Source: Candidatus Aegiribacteria sp.
GTDB taxonomy: Bacteria; Fermentibacterota; Fermentibacteria; Fermentibacterales; JCC-6
Length of the DNA stretch: 45,840 nucleotides
Assembly: GCA_021108435.1 (NCBI GenBank)
Contig: JAIOQY010000162.1
Coordinates: forward strand, 1-45,840
Reading direction: 5' to 3'
Numbering within the stretch: the first letter of the stretch is position 1; each line of letters opens with the position of its first letter. The notes beneath the pieces were generated by a model. That model was not told where the DNA came from, searched no databases, and saw only the letters and a list, made by a program, of their open reading frames with translations. This document shows positions 24,777 to 33,099 of this stretch, piece after piece. The position numbers and the translations under genes are program-made.

Positions 24777-25838
24777 TCATACATCAACCTTTACTCGGAT
24801 GCCGTCAGGATCAAATAAATGACTTCTACTGATATCAATCGAAAATCTGAGGGTCTCTCCAGGAACAATCTGAACTTGAGGACCGCATCTGACTGTGAAC
24901 TGCCTTCCGGCGAATTTCATGTAAATAATATTTTCATTTCCAAGAGTTTCAAGAACCTCCACACGACCCTCAAGTGGAGCGTCAGCAGCAGGATGAATAT
25001 CCTCAGGTCTGATTCCAAATGTATATTCCCCATCAGGCACACCAGAATAAATGGAAGCCTGTATCAGATTATCACCTGAACGCAGCACTGAACCCTCAAG
25101 GCTTACAGGAAGGAAATTCATTGCGGGGCTGCCTATGAATCCTGCGACAAAGCTGTTCTCAGGGAAATCATATAAATCAAGAGGTGAAGCGATCTGCTGA
25201 ATATAGCCATCCTTCAGGACAACTATCCTGTCCCCGAGAGTCATTGCTTCTGCCTGATCATGTGTTACGTAAATCATCGTTGCCTGAAGCCTGGTGTGGA
25301 GCCGGCTTAATTCGTTTCGCATCTGCACCCTGAGTTTAGCATCAAGGTTGGAAAGAGGTTCATCAAAAAGAAATACGGATGGATGTCTGACAATTGCTCT
25401 GCCAACCGCAACTCTCTGGCGCTGACCACCTGAAAGCTCTCTGGGTCTCCGATTAAGATAATCTGAAATACCAAGTATTTCCGCTGTTTCCTGAACATTC
25501 TTATTGATAAGTTCTTTCGGCATCTTCTTCATTCTCAGAGAAAAAGCCATATTGTCAAATACCGTCATGTGAGGATACAGAGCATAATTCTGGAAAACCA
25601 TCGCAATATCCCTATCCTGCGGCTTCTTATCTGTGATTGGCTGATCATCTATGAAAAGCTCTCCTGTTGTGGGCTCTTCCAGTCCTGCAAGTAATCTGAG
25701 AGTTGTTGATTTGCCGCACCCGCTGGGTCCTACAAGAGCAAGTAATTCGCCATCTTCAACTTCCAGAGTAAATTTCGCGAGTGCAAGGATATCTTTCTGA
25801 TAGATCTTACTAATCCCCTCAAATCTCACAGATGCCAA
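24777..25838 (-). CDS. MalK/UgpC-type ABC transporter ATPase
   Basis: Cytoplasmic ATPase subunit of 353 residues of the carbohydrate-uptake CUT1 class. Walker A GPSGCGKST, Q-loop VFQNYALYPHMTV, signature LSGGQRQR, Walker B VFLFDEPLSNLDAKLR and H-loop THDQAEAM are intact. A C-terminal TOBE/OB-fold region (FGIRPEDIHPA) follows, which in MalK binds regulators. The start is TTG at 25838, with AGGAAG upstream; the next Met is far inside the domain. No permease or solute-binding protein is nearby, so it may be a shared ATPase serving transporters elsewhere, as MsmK does. It is last in the operon, 23 bases after the CBM48-like lipoprotein gene. Confidence 0.93.
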   Translation of the reverse strand: MASVRFEGISKIYQKDILALAKFTLEVEDGELLALVGPSGCGKSTTLRLLAGLEEPTTGELFIDDQPITDKKPQDRDIAMVFQNYALYPHMTVFDNMAFSLRMKKMPKELINKNVQETAEILGISDYLNRRPRELSGGQRQRVAVGRAIVRHPSVFLFDEPLSNLDAKLRVQMRNELSRLHTRLQATMIYVTHDQAEAMTLGDRIVVLKDGYIQQIASPLDLYDFPENSFVAGFIGSPAMNFLPVSLEGSVLRSGDNLIQASIYSGVPDGEYTFGIRPEDIHPAADAPLEGRVEVLETLGNENIIYMKFAGRQFTVRCGPQVQIVPGETLRFSIDISRSHLFDPDGIRVKVDV

Positions 25839-25861
25839 AAGCTACTTCCTTTCAAGACTGC

Positions 25862-26245
25862 TCAGTCAGAGATCAGAATAACAGAAACGACCTTATCTCT
25901 GAAAACTGCAGTTTCGGGATTATCGAGGTCCCTGATCCACCTGTACCCGTTAATGAAGAATGCATACCTGTATGAGCCAGCGTCTAATTCACTGATATCC
26001 AAAGCCCAGAATCCATTCTCCTGTTTTTTCATTCTGCCGATCAACGGATCGATTATACCTCCGGCGCTTTCAGATCCTCCCCATTCGTTCCAGTCTGAAA
26101 GAACCTGTACAGAGATGGCTTCCGGCATCCAGAATAAGAGCTGCTCCCCCTGTTTCTGTGGTTTTTCAATCGGAACGATTAAGGAACATCCTGAAATAAG
26201 AACCGGAAGTATCGTAATCAGCAACGCCATTCGTTTTTTTATCAA
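25862..26245 (-). CDS. Lipoprotein with CBM48/AMPK-type glycogen-binding domain
   Basis: Lipoprotein of 127 residues: signal peptide with lipobox LISGC (Cys 20), then one early-set Ig domain of the CBM48/AMPK-beta type. It shows ISVQVLSDWNEWGG, GFWALDISELDAGSYRYAFFINGYRW and DLDNPE, the aromatic-rich pattern that binds alpha-glucans in glycogen-branching enzymes and AMPK. There is no catalytic domain. The start is TTG, overlapping the preceding stop as TTGA, with GAGAGGG upstream. It follows two barrel-like proteins and precedes a MalK-type ATPase. Binding to glycan at the outer or inner membrane is plausible; the domain may instead act as a structural module. Confidence 0.75.
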   Translation of the reverse strand: MIKKRMALLITILPVLISGCSLIVPIEKPQKQGEQLLFWMPEAISVQVLSDWNEWGGSESAGGIIDPLIGRMKKQENGFWALDISELDAGSYRYAFFINGYRWIRDLDNPETAVFRDKVVSVILISD

Positions 26246-27504
26246 TGCAGAAGCCCTCTCAGGTTTATTGAAAGAGTCACGTCACTACCATGTTCCCAGT
26301 GTATTCCAATCAGACCTGACACAGGTCCGAGAGCTGTCGAGATATCCAATCCGCATGCGGGATCAAGGCTGCCGTCAACATCAGCTGAAATTGTCAATGC
26401 CGCAGATACATCCTCCCTTGGAGTGCAGGAAGCCATACCGGTTAATCTCGTACTGTCTTCCAGAATTTCAGCACTTAATCCCGCAGAAGCAAAGGAATCT
26501 GCTGTACCAGCTCCAAAAACTGCTCTGTAATCTCCATCAGCATAAACGTCAAATTCAATATCCCAGAAGACGGACGATTCGGATACCATTGCTGCGGTTA
26601 CTGATACCCCGCTGAGACTATCACTTTCAAGATCAAGCATACCGATAATTCCCGCACTGGCAATGTACCTTACAGATCTGAGGTATGCTCCCAGTTTGAG
26701 TAATCTCTGACCCGGTACAAAGGCATCTCCAGGAGCTGAGAATTCCTCTCCGGCAAAAGCGATACCAGGAACAACTTCAATTTCTCCCAGAGCTGTTGTG
26801 AAGTTTCTGAAATCACGAATCTCCCCTGCTACTGCCCATCTGCCCTTCTCACCTTCCGCTCCCGCGATTAAAAACCATGGTTTGAAATATCTGAAATCAC
26901 TTCTGATTGATAGAGCATTCAATACAATGTTATCATCCAGCGGAGATTCCGCGGAATGATAGTGTACCCGTGAGTACGAAAAACCTGCAAAGCCCATCCA
27001 TGGTGAACTGATATTCAATTGAGTCAGGGTATCAGAACCTGTCTGCTGAATCATGTATTCACCATTAAATCCCAGAATTCCACCAATTGAGAAACCGTAT
27101 CCCTGCAGTGAATCAATATCGATCCAGCCCCATTCAACCAGCGGATTACTGAGACCCGGAATAAATGGCTGCCTGTCGTGCAGATACAGACCCGCTCCAA
27201 CCCATGGAGTGCCTGGCCATTTCACAACTGCTCTGGCTCTGCGAAAAATAAATGTATCTGAAGAGTCACTCATGAGTGCTCCGGTTGCAAGGAAATCTAC
27301 TTCCTGTGATTCCGCCATTATACTGAGTGCAGCATCCACATCGGTGCTATCAATTACTGGATGGTTTCCAGCCCACATTCCATTCCCGGTTGCCGACACA
27401 AGGCATTTCCAGCCCATAGTCCAGCCTTCAGGTATCAGATCGACATCCGTGGAATCGGGAACCGCCGCCAGCAGGATCAGCAGGACAGAAGCGAGAGCGC
27501 TCAT
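26242..27504 (-). CDS. Exported beta-rich protein, probably outer membrane
   Basis: Protein of 420 residues with a signal peptide (MSALASVLLILLAAVPDS) and a long series of amphipathic strands rich in Gly, Ser and aromatic residues (GAGLYLHDRQPFIPGL, WMGFAGFSYSRVHYH, IGIHWEHGSDVTLSINLRG). The pattern and the beta-strand terminus fit an outer-membrane barrel, but no family is recognised. The ATG overlaps the preceding stop (TGATG), and its own stop overlaps the lipoprotein start as TTGA. It forms a tight three-gene unit with both neighbours. Confidence 0.6.
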   Translation of the reverse strand: MSALASVLLILLAAVPDSTDVDLIPEGWTMGWKCLVSATGNGMWAGNHPVIDSTDVDAALSIMAESQEVDFLATGALMSDSSDTFIFRRARAVVKWPGTPWVGAGLYLHDRQPFIPGLSNPLVEWGWIDIDSLQGYGFSIGGILGFNGEYMIQQTGSDTLTQLNISSPWMGFAGFSYSRVHYHSAESPLDDNIVLNALSIRSDFRYFKPWFLIAGAEGEKGRWAVAGEIRDFRNFTTALGEIEVVPGIAFAGEEFSAPGDAFVPGQRLLKLGAYLRSVRYIASAGIIGMLDLESDSLSGVSVTAAMVSESSVFWDIEFDVYADGDYRAVFGAGTADSFASAGLSAEILEDSTRLTGMASCTPREDVSAALTISADVDGSLDPACGLDISTALGPVSGLIGIHWEHGSDVTLSINLRGLLH

Positions 27505-28277
27505 CAGAATCCTCCGGGAGAGAATGATATACCAAGAACCTGTCGATTATCATGATTATCAAGCATGACTGCCCAGTCAACTCTTAAGGAACGGTAATAA
27601 GCAGAAAGACCGGCATTCCACGATAATCCGTCTGAACCGGTTCTTACAGAAAGCCAGTCATTGACGGAAAGATCAAAGCCGAATGAAGGTCTGCTTTCCG
27701 TGACTGAGAAATGTCCTCGGAATCCTCTGTGAAATACAGTTGAAATACCGTAACCGATCTCTCGATCACGAAGTTTATCGCCGAATATTCTCAGGTTTGA
27801 GAAATTCACACCGATGGCTACTGTTGGAAAGATCGAGAATTGAAATCCCAAAGAAGCTGAAAGCATATTCAGAGGTTCGGTTTCATCAGTTAAGGCAAAT
27901 CCAAGTGACGCTCCAACAGAAATACTTGGTCCAAAGACTCCTTCCATGAATCCCACAGGATCTCCTCGAAGTGTTCTGGCGATACTCACAGATGCGTCAA
28001 GTGTATCAGGATCTGATCCGGATCGAGTCCACCCCAGTCCGGCTCCACAGTGAATCGAGCCTGATTCTGTGGCTGCAGCAGCATAGATACCATTGTTATT
28101 CTCATCACTGGCAGCCGCGTATACAGCATATTCAGTCCCAATAATCCGGACAAGTCCTGCAGGAGCATACAGACAGGAAGCAGCATCGTCAGCAAATGCG
28201 TATGGATAGCAAGTACAACCGGATACTCCGGGTCCGGGAGCAAAAGAAACCAATGACGCAATAAGAAATAAAATCAA
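27504..28277 (-). CDS. PorV/UPF0164-like outer-membrane barrel protein
   Basis: Protein of 257 residues with a signal peptide (MILFLIASLVSFAPG), then ADDAASCLYAPAGLVRI, which resembles the start of PorV/PorQ/UPF0164 barrels where a DAxAxxxNPAGL motif is common. Alternating strands follow (SISVGASLGFAL, AIGVNFSNLRIFG, LSWNAGLSAYYRSL), ending LGISFSPGGF. In FCB bacteria such barrels serve secretion or are of unknown function. The start is TTG, required because the next Met is about 110 residues in, and it overlaps the glycosylphosphotransferase stop as TTGA. The family call is tentative. Confidence 0.6.
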   Translation of the reverse strand: MILFLIASLVSFAPGPGVSGCTCYPYAFADDAASCLYAPAGLVRIIGTEYAVYAAASDENNNGIYAAAATESGSIHCGAGLGWTRSGSDPDTLDASVSIARTLRGDPVGFMEGVFGPSISVGASLGFALTDETEPLNMLSASLGFQFSIFPTVAIGVNFSNLRIFGDKLRDREIGYGISTVFHRGFRGHFSVTESRPSFGFDLSVNDWLSVRTGSDGLSWNAGLSAYYRSLRVDWAVMLDNHDNRQVLGISFSPGGF

Positions 28278-29665
28278 TATGCTCCCCTTCCCCTGAAAAT
28301 CGTGATCAGCGTTTTCATCAGAATAGTAAAATCAAGCATCAATGACTGATTTCTGATGTAGTAGTAATCATATTCCAGGTTGTCGTGCAGGGGAAGCTCT
28401 TTTCTTCCCATTATCTGCCACATTCCGGTAAGGCCCGGTTTAACATCCAGTCTGTGACGCTGCCAGGCGTTATACTCCTTTACGATAAAAGTCATCTCGG
28501 GTCTTGGTCCAACAAGGCTCATTTCGCCACGGATGACGTTGAACAGCTGCGGAAGTTCATCCAGACTGGTTCTTCTGAGGAATTTCCCGGTCCGGGTAAC
28601 TCTTGTATCATCCATGGATACCGGAGCAACCTCATATTCATGCGAATCAGGTTTCATTGTTCTGAATTTCAGCAGAGTGAATTCCTTCCCTTTCAATCCA
28701 ACCCTTCTCTGTTTAAAGATCGGTGATCCCTTACCTGTAACCAGAAGAATCAGATACAGAACAGCCATCAATGGGAAAAGAAGCACTGCCATGAAAATAG
28801 AAATAAGAACATCCGTAATTCTCTTTGTAATTCTGTGCAGGGTTCCAGGCTCACCATAACCGATTTCAATAATTGGCAGTTTAACCATATCATCCAGATC
28901 TGTTCCGCCTATGGCGATCTCAAACAGATCGGTTACAAGTCGAAAATGAACCTCGTTTCCGGTAACATTCGATATAATCGACAGCATCTCGGATCTATCA
29001 AGCTCAGGCGCAGCGAAAAATACCTCATCAACCTTTAAAGTTTTTATCTGTTCAACTATGTCTGCAAGTGATGCTACAATTGGTATACCCTCAAATTCAT
29101 CATTTTCGATATCTCCGGGAGATACGATACCGATTATCTCCGGGGGCTTCCCTGGCAGATTTAAAAGAGCTGATATAATCCTCGAAGCTACTTCTCCTGT
29201 GCCAACAACAATAATCCTCGGTACTTCTGCAATGGGCGCTATGATATGCGCAATCCTTCTCCCGACAGATCGAGTGGCAGCAGCCACGGGAATTGAGATT
29301 CCGATAAACATGAGAAGCATTATTCTCGAATAGTCCATCCGTACAAGATAGCTTGCTGCCATCAGCGCAACAGCAAGATACAAAAGGGCTTTCATGAGCT
29401 TCTGCAGTTCACCAAGACTTCCCAGATAACGCTTTGGTTTGTAGAGCCCGACTCCGGCAAAGGAAATCAGCCACAGTATAGCAACAACCGGCAGAACCGT
29501 GATGTAAGTCTGGATGGAATGGTAAAATCCCGGCAGCAAGGATCTGAGAACAGAAGTCCTCAGAAACCAGGTCAGAATGAATGATGCAGGAATTGCAATC
29601 GCATCCGAAATAACCAGCAGCACGCTGAGAACACGATCTGCTTTTCTAACAGGAACGAATTTCAT
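28274..29665 (-). CDS. Polyprenyl glycosylphosphotransferase (WbaP/CpsE-type sugar transferase)
   Basis: Membrane enzyme of 463 residues that transfers a hexose-1-phosphate to undecaprenyl phosphate. Four or five N-terminal membrane segments are followed by a Rossmann-like CoA-binding-type middle domain (IIVVGTGEVASRII) and the PHPT catalytic C-terminus: KRITDVLISI, SPIFKQRRVGLKGK, LLKFRTM, RRTSLDELPQLFNVIRGEMS, VGPRPE and KPGLTGMWQI. The start at 29665 (MKFVPVRK), with GGCGGGAGA upstream and ATGA overlap, is preferred over an open extension of 22 codons. With the GT4 enzyme at 23504, the region encodes two different glycan-initiating enzymes. Confidence 0.94.
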   Translation of the reverse strand: MKFVPVRKADRVLSVLLVISDAIAIPASFILTWFLRTSVLRSLLPGFYHSIQTYITVLPVVAILWLISFAGVGLYKPKRYLGSLGELQKLMKALLYLAVALMAASYLVRMDYSRIMLLMFIGISIPVAAATRSVGRRIAHIIAPIAEVPRIIVVGTGEVASRIISALLNLPGKPPEIIGIVSPGDIENDEFEGIPIVASLADIVEQIKTLKVDEVFFAAPELDRSEMLSIISNVTGNEVHFRLVTDLFEIAIGGTDLDDMVKLPIIEIGYGEPGTLHRITKRITDVLISIFMAVLLFPLMAVLYLILLVTGKGSPIFKQRRVGLKGKEFTLLKFRTMKPDSHEYEVAPVSMDDTRVTRTGKFLRRTSLDELPQLFNVIRGEMSLVGPRPEMTFIVKEYNAWQRHRLDVKPGLTGMWQIMGRKELPLHDNLEYDYYYIRNQSLMLDFTILMKTLITIFRGRGAY

Positions 29666-30642
29666 TCTCCCGCCTTTCCGGCGGTAAATATACCCAACAG
29701 GATTCCAGAAAAAAGCGCACACCCGCGCCATACTACAAAAAGAGGAAGAATGGGAATCAGAAATGGCTCATTCCCCGCAGCTATCAGCATAAGAGGAATT
29801 GAAGAGATGATGATGCATCCGGCCCACATACCAGCAAATGATGGATATCCCGTTATTGACAGTACAAAAATGAGAGGAAGAAGCATACACATGATGATCT
29901 GCAGTTTCAGCGCGAATGGAGTATAAGATCCTCCTCCAGCCTTATCCGGAAACTTTCTGAGAACTTTCATTCTCCATCTTCCCCTGGATACTTTCATCCG
30001 GAAGTACTCTCCCCAGCTCTCTCTGTGTGTATGGGCGACCAGAGCATCCGGTTCAAACATAAGATTCATGCCCATGGCTTTCATTCGATAAGAAAGATCC
30101 ACATCCTCATGATCAGGCATTGGAAACGACTCATCAAATCCTGCTGCACGCTCCAGAGCTTCTCTTTTAAAACCTGCAGAATATGTATCAACAAGATCTG
30201 TATCTCCGTGTTTTATTAAGAGCTGATACCTTTCCTCAAATTCTATCTGCGCAAGTCTCTGAATGATTATCGATCCTCCGCTTGAGTAAGCTCCTTTTAC
30301 AGCATCAGCTCCTGCTTTCAGTACACTGAGCAATCGTTCAGCCCAGTCTTTTTCAGGTTCGCAATCCGAATCCGTAAAGAGTATGTACTCACCACTGGAG
30401 GCTCTCCACCCTCTGTTCCTTGCTGAAGCGGGACCGGAGTGCGATCCCTCCACTATCATGTCAGCTTTTTCCTGTATTCGTGGAGGAAGCGGATTCCCGC
30501 CGTCAAGAGAAACAATGATTTCAAGACTGTTTCTGACTGTCTGACAATCGAGAGCATCCAGACATCTGACAAGCTGATCTGAATCATTGTAACTGGGTAT
30601 GATTACACTTGCCCGAACAGATGAATTCGTGAGATCGTTCAT
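29662..30642 (-). CDS. GT2 family glycosyltransferase
   Basis: Protein of 326 residues. The GT-A domain shows ASVIIPSYNDSDQLVRCL, LDGG, PASARNRGW, the DxD site TDSDCEP, and an acceptor region with DTYSAGFKREALERAAGFDESF and DHEDVDLSYRM. Two hydrophobic segments near residues 245-315 anchor it. Likely adds a sugar to the lipid-linked chain on the cytoplasmic side. It overlaps both neighbours by ATGA. Donor and linkage unknown. Confidence 0.88.
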   Translation of the reverse strand: MNDLTNSSVRASVIIPSYNDSDQLVRCLDALDCQTVRNSLEIIVSLDGGNPLPPRIQEKADMIVEGSHSGPASARNRGWRASSGEYILFTDSDCEPEKDWAERLLSVLKAGADAVKGAYSSGGSIIIQRLAQIEFEERYQLLIKHGDTDLVDTYSAGFKREALERAAGFDESFPMPDHEDVDLSYRMKAMGMNLMFEPDALVAHTHRESWGEYFRMKVSRGRWRMKVLRKFPDKAGGGSYTPFALKLQIIMCMLLPLIFVLSITGYPSFAGMWAGCIIISSIPLMLIAAGNEPFLIPILPLFVVWRGCALFSGILLGIFTAGKAGE

Positions 30643-32090
30643 TTTTTTCTCGAATTTCTGAGTATATATTTCCGGAAGGTTGAGAAAGCCCTGAATGTCC
30701 TCTTTCGTTCGTCAGCATCCAGCAGGCATGCACGCATTTTCCTGAAAATATAAAGCGGCCTGAGGTAGAATTTCCTGCGCGCATGGTCACAGAAATCAAC
30801 GAGCTGTTCTGATGTAAGCTCATCCGTGCTGACAACACAGTTGTGAAGTCCGTCCTCCGTCAGCCAGTCCCTCCATTCAGTAGCGGTAAGATTTCCCGAT
30901 TCATCCGCCTGCCGGTATGCTTCTGTGCCTGGATAAACCATCATTGGATAGAACTGCGCTGTATCAGGATTGATCTCCAGCGCGAATTCAAGGGTCTCCT
31001 CCATTGTTTTACCGGTTTCCCCTCTTGTTCCAACCATAAAACACCCATGCACCAGAACACCCGCCTTAGCAGCGTTCCGCATGAATGCCCTGGACATCTC
31101 AGTTGTTATACCCTTCTTCATATTTCTGAGCATTTCGTCGCTGCCGCTCTCGAAACCTACGCAGACCGATCGAAGCCCTGCTCTCCTGCAAATTGAAAGC
31201 GTCTCGTAATCGACATTCGCACGAATGTTGGATGTCCAGGAAATTGACACATCTGCTCTGATCATCGCTTCAGCCAATTCACGCAGTCTCTTTTTGTCAA
31301 CGGAAATAGTATCGTCTTCAAAGAATACCGCTCTGGCATCGGGAAGATTATCCTGCACCCAGAGCATTTCCCGGATGATATTATCTATCGATCGATATCG
31401 AAATTTTCTTCCCTGAAGAACCTGGGGAAATACGCAGAACGTACATTCATAAGGACAGCCCCTGCCACCCATGATCATAACCTGCGGATAAAGAGCATTA
31501 GGATTGTTATAGTTTTTGATATTGAGGTGTTTCGCATACACTGTACTGACAAATGGAAGAGAATCAAGATCATCCAGTCTTTCTGAATGCCCCGTAGAAT
31601 AACCTTCTCCTTTCGGACCCCTCAGAAACAGACCCGGTATTTCAGCTGGATTTCCGCTTACTTCAATTGCTTGAGCAAGCTTAACAAGAGGTATCTCATA
31701 CTCTCCCACAACAATCCCGTCAAATCTGCTGCCCAGCTGGAGTGTCTCCTCCGGGAGAGCAGATGGATGAGTCCCCACAAGCATAACAGTCCTTCCCGGC
31801 TTACAGAGACTGTCCGCGAACCTGACATCCGATTCAATGGATGGCGTGGAAGTCTCCACTATTACAAGTGAGGGATTGAATTCGTCAATTCTGATCGCGG
31901 TCTTCGCAATATCAAGCCCGTCAGCGGGGGCATCAATCAGATCCAGTTCATTCCCGCTCTGTTCAAGAGCACCGGCAGCGTAAGCAAGCCATATCGGGTA
32001 GTAAAGTGTCCCGCTCTTTGTAACTGCCGGGCTTCTCTGTCCTCTGCTGTAATCGGGAAGAAACGGCGGGTTAACAGCTGTAATTCTCAT
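30639..32090 (-). CDS. B12-binding-domain radical SAM enzyme (copy 1)
   Basis: Protein of 483 residues. The N-terminal half has the cobalamin-binding Rossmann pattern (ITAVNPPF, PIWLAYAAGALEQSGNELDLID, MLVGTHPSALPEE). The radical SAM domain has RGCPYECTFCVFP (CxxxCxxC), FFEDDTISVD, GFESGSDEMLRNMKKG and CFMVGTRGETGKTMEE. The C-terminal ~100 residues are basic. The family (BchE/P-methylase-like) includes methyltransferases acting on unactivated carbon or phosphorus and ring-forming enzymes. Within this glycan operon it likely modifies a sugar or lipid (inference). It overlaps the GT9 gene by 20 bases and has AAGGTG upstream. Confidence 0.88.
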   Translation of the reverse strand: MRITAVNPPFLPDYSRGQRSPAVTKSGTLYYPIWLAYAAGALEQSGNELDLIDAPADGLDIAKTAIRIDEFNPSLVIVETSTPSIESDVRFADSLCKPGRTVMLVGTHPSALPEETLQLGSRFDGIVVGEYEIPLVKLAQAIEVSGNPAEIPGLFLRGPKGEGYSTGHSERLDDLDSLPFVSTVYAKHLNIKNYNNPNALYPQVMIMGGRGCPYECTFCVFPQVLQGRKFRYRSIDNIIREMLWVQDNLPDARAVFFEDDTISVDKKRLRELAEAMIRADVSISWTSNIRANVDYETLSICRRAGLRSVCVGFESGSDEMLRNMKKGITTEMSRAFMRNAAKAGVLVHGCFMVGTRGETGKTMEETLEFALEINPDTAQFYPMMVYPGTEAYRQADESGNLTATEWRDWLTEDGLHNCVVSTDELTSEQLVDFCDHARRKFYLRPLYIFRKMRACLLDADERKRTFRAFSTFRKYILRNSRKK

Positions 32091-33099
32091 GCATCACCTT
32101 CTGAATCGAAAACCATGTATCGTCAGTTCCCAGTGAATCCATGCAGATCGCTCTTTTCTGCGAACAACCGGGGAAAAGACTGTTTGAATAGCACGGCGAA
32201 CATGGAACATCCGCGACAACGGGAGTAATAAGACCCTCAGCGTACAGAGTACAGGGTGAAGTCGGACCGAACAGTACAACGGATGGCAATTTTCTGGCAA
32301 CAGCCAGGTGTGCCGTCCCGCTGTCAGCGCCCAGAAATCCAATACATCTATCAAACAGGGCGGCTGTCTGACCCCATGTTGTTTTTCCGGTCATGTTTAA
32401 CACCTCTGAAGTAACCATGGAAATCATTTCTTCTGCAGCGTCACTGTCACCGATTCCTCCTACAAGAAGCACCCTGATGCCCATCTTTCCCAGCCTGTTC
32501 GCGATGGTCGCGTATTTCGAAGGCTGCCATCTCTTCTCCAGGACGTTATCTCGCGGATTTCTTCCTCCACCCGGCGCAATGGCAAAATACGAACCGCTTA
32601 TTCCAAGTTTGTCAACCCATTCACGCTCTGAATTTTTGAGCGAAAAAAGCGGTCTCCAGTCAGAGGGTTGGACCCCGGCAGTTTTTGAATAGGAATATCC
32701 TGCGTAGTCCGTCTCCTTCATCGGAAACACCTCTTCCCAGTTTCCGAGAGCTGAACCTCCTCCGGATCTCATTGGCGCTCCGGTCAGAAACCTCACCCAC
32801 CTTCTTACTGCGGGAGAACCCTGAAATACAAATGACTCGGCAACACCTCTCAGATGTTTTCTATTCCGGATAGTCCATTTAAGGAATCCTGTGTAACCGG
32901 ATCTGCCCGATGGCGGAACCGGTGCTGTAAATATTCTGTCAATGCCGGGAACACGCTCCCATACATCTGCAGCAGAGGGACCTGTAAGAACCCAGCAGAT
33001 TCCCTTTTTCTCCTTTATGAGAGCCTGTACAACAGGTGTACAGATCATCGAGTCTCCGAAGGCGTGTGTCTTTACAAAGAGTACTGGCGCTTCAGGCAT
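32071..33099 (-). CDS. GT9 family glycosyltransferase (heptosyltransferase-like)
   Basis: GT-B fold enzyme of 342 residues of the ADP-heptose:LPS heptosyltransferase family. It has FVKTHAFGDSMICTPVVQAL at the N-terminus, IAPGGGRNPRDNVLEKRW, VLLVGGIGDSDAAEEM and the donor-binding GADSGTAHLAVARKLPSVVLFGPTSP. Members usually build the inner core of lipopolysaccharide, but many GT9 proteins act in other surface glycans. C-terminal cysteines (CSPCYSNSLFPGCSQKRAIC) resemble those of other GT9 relatives. It overlaps both neighbours. Confidence 0.9.
   Translation of the reverse strand: MPEAPVLFVKTHAFGDSMICTPVVQALIKEKKGICWVLTGPSAADVWERVPGIDRIFTAPVPPSGRSGYTGFLKWTIRNRKHLRGVAESFVFQGSPAVRRWVRFLTGAPMRSGGGSALGNWEEVFPMKETDYAGYSYSKTAGVQPSDWRPLFSLKNSEREWVDKLGISGSYFAIAPGGGRNPRDNVLEKRWQPSKYATIANRLGKMGIRVLLVGGIGDSDAAEEMISMVTSEVLNMTGKTTWGQTAALFDRCIGFLGADSGTAHLAVARKLPSVVLFGPTSPCTLYAEGLITPVVADVPCSPCYSNSLFPGCSQKRAICMDSLGTDDTWFSIQKVMHENYSC

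Noticed and set aside
24562-24780. Minus-strand open frame of about 72 codons
   Set aside because: It is a read-through of the tandem palindromes, giving a repeated FFGDTHQRV peptide. No ribosome-binding site and no family.
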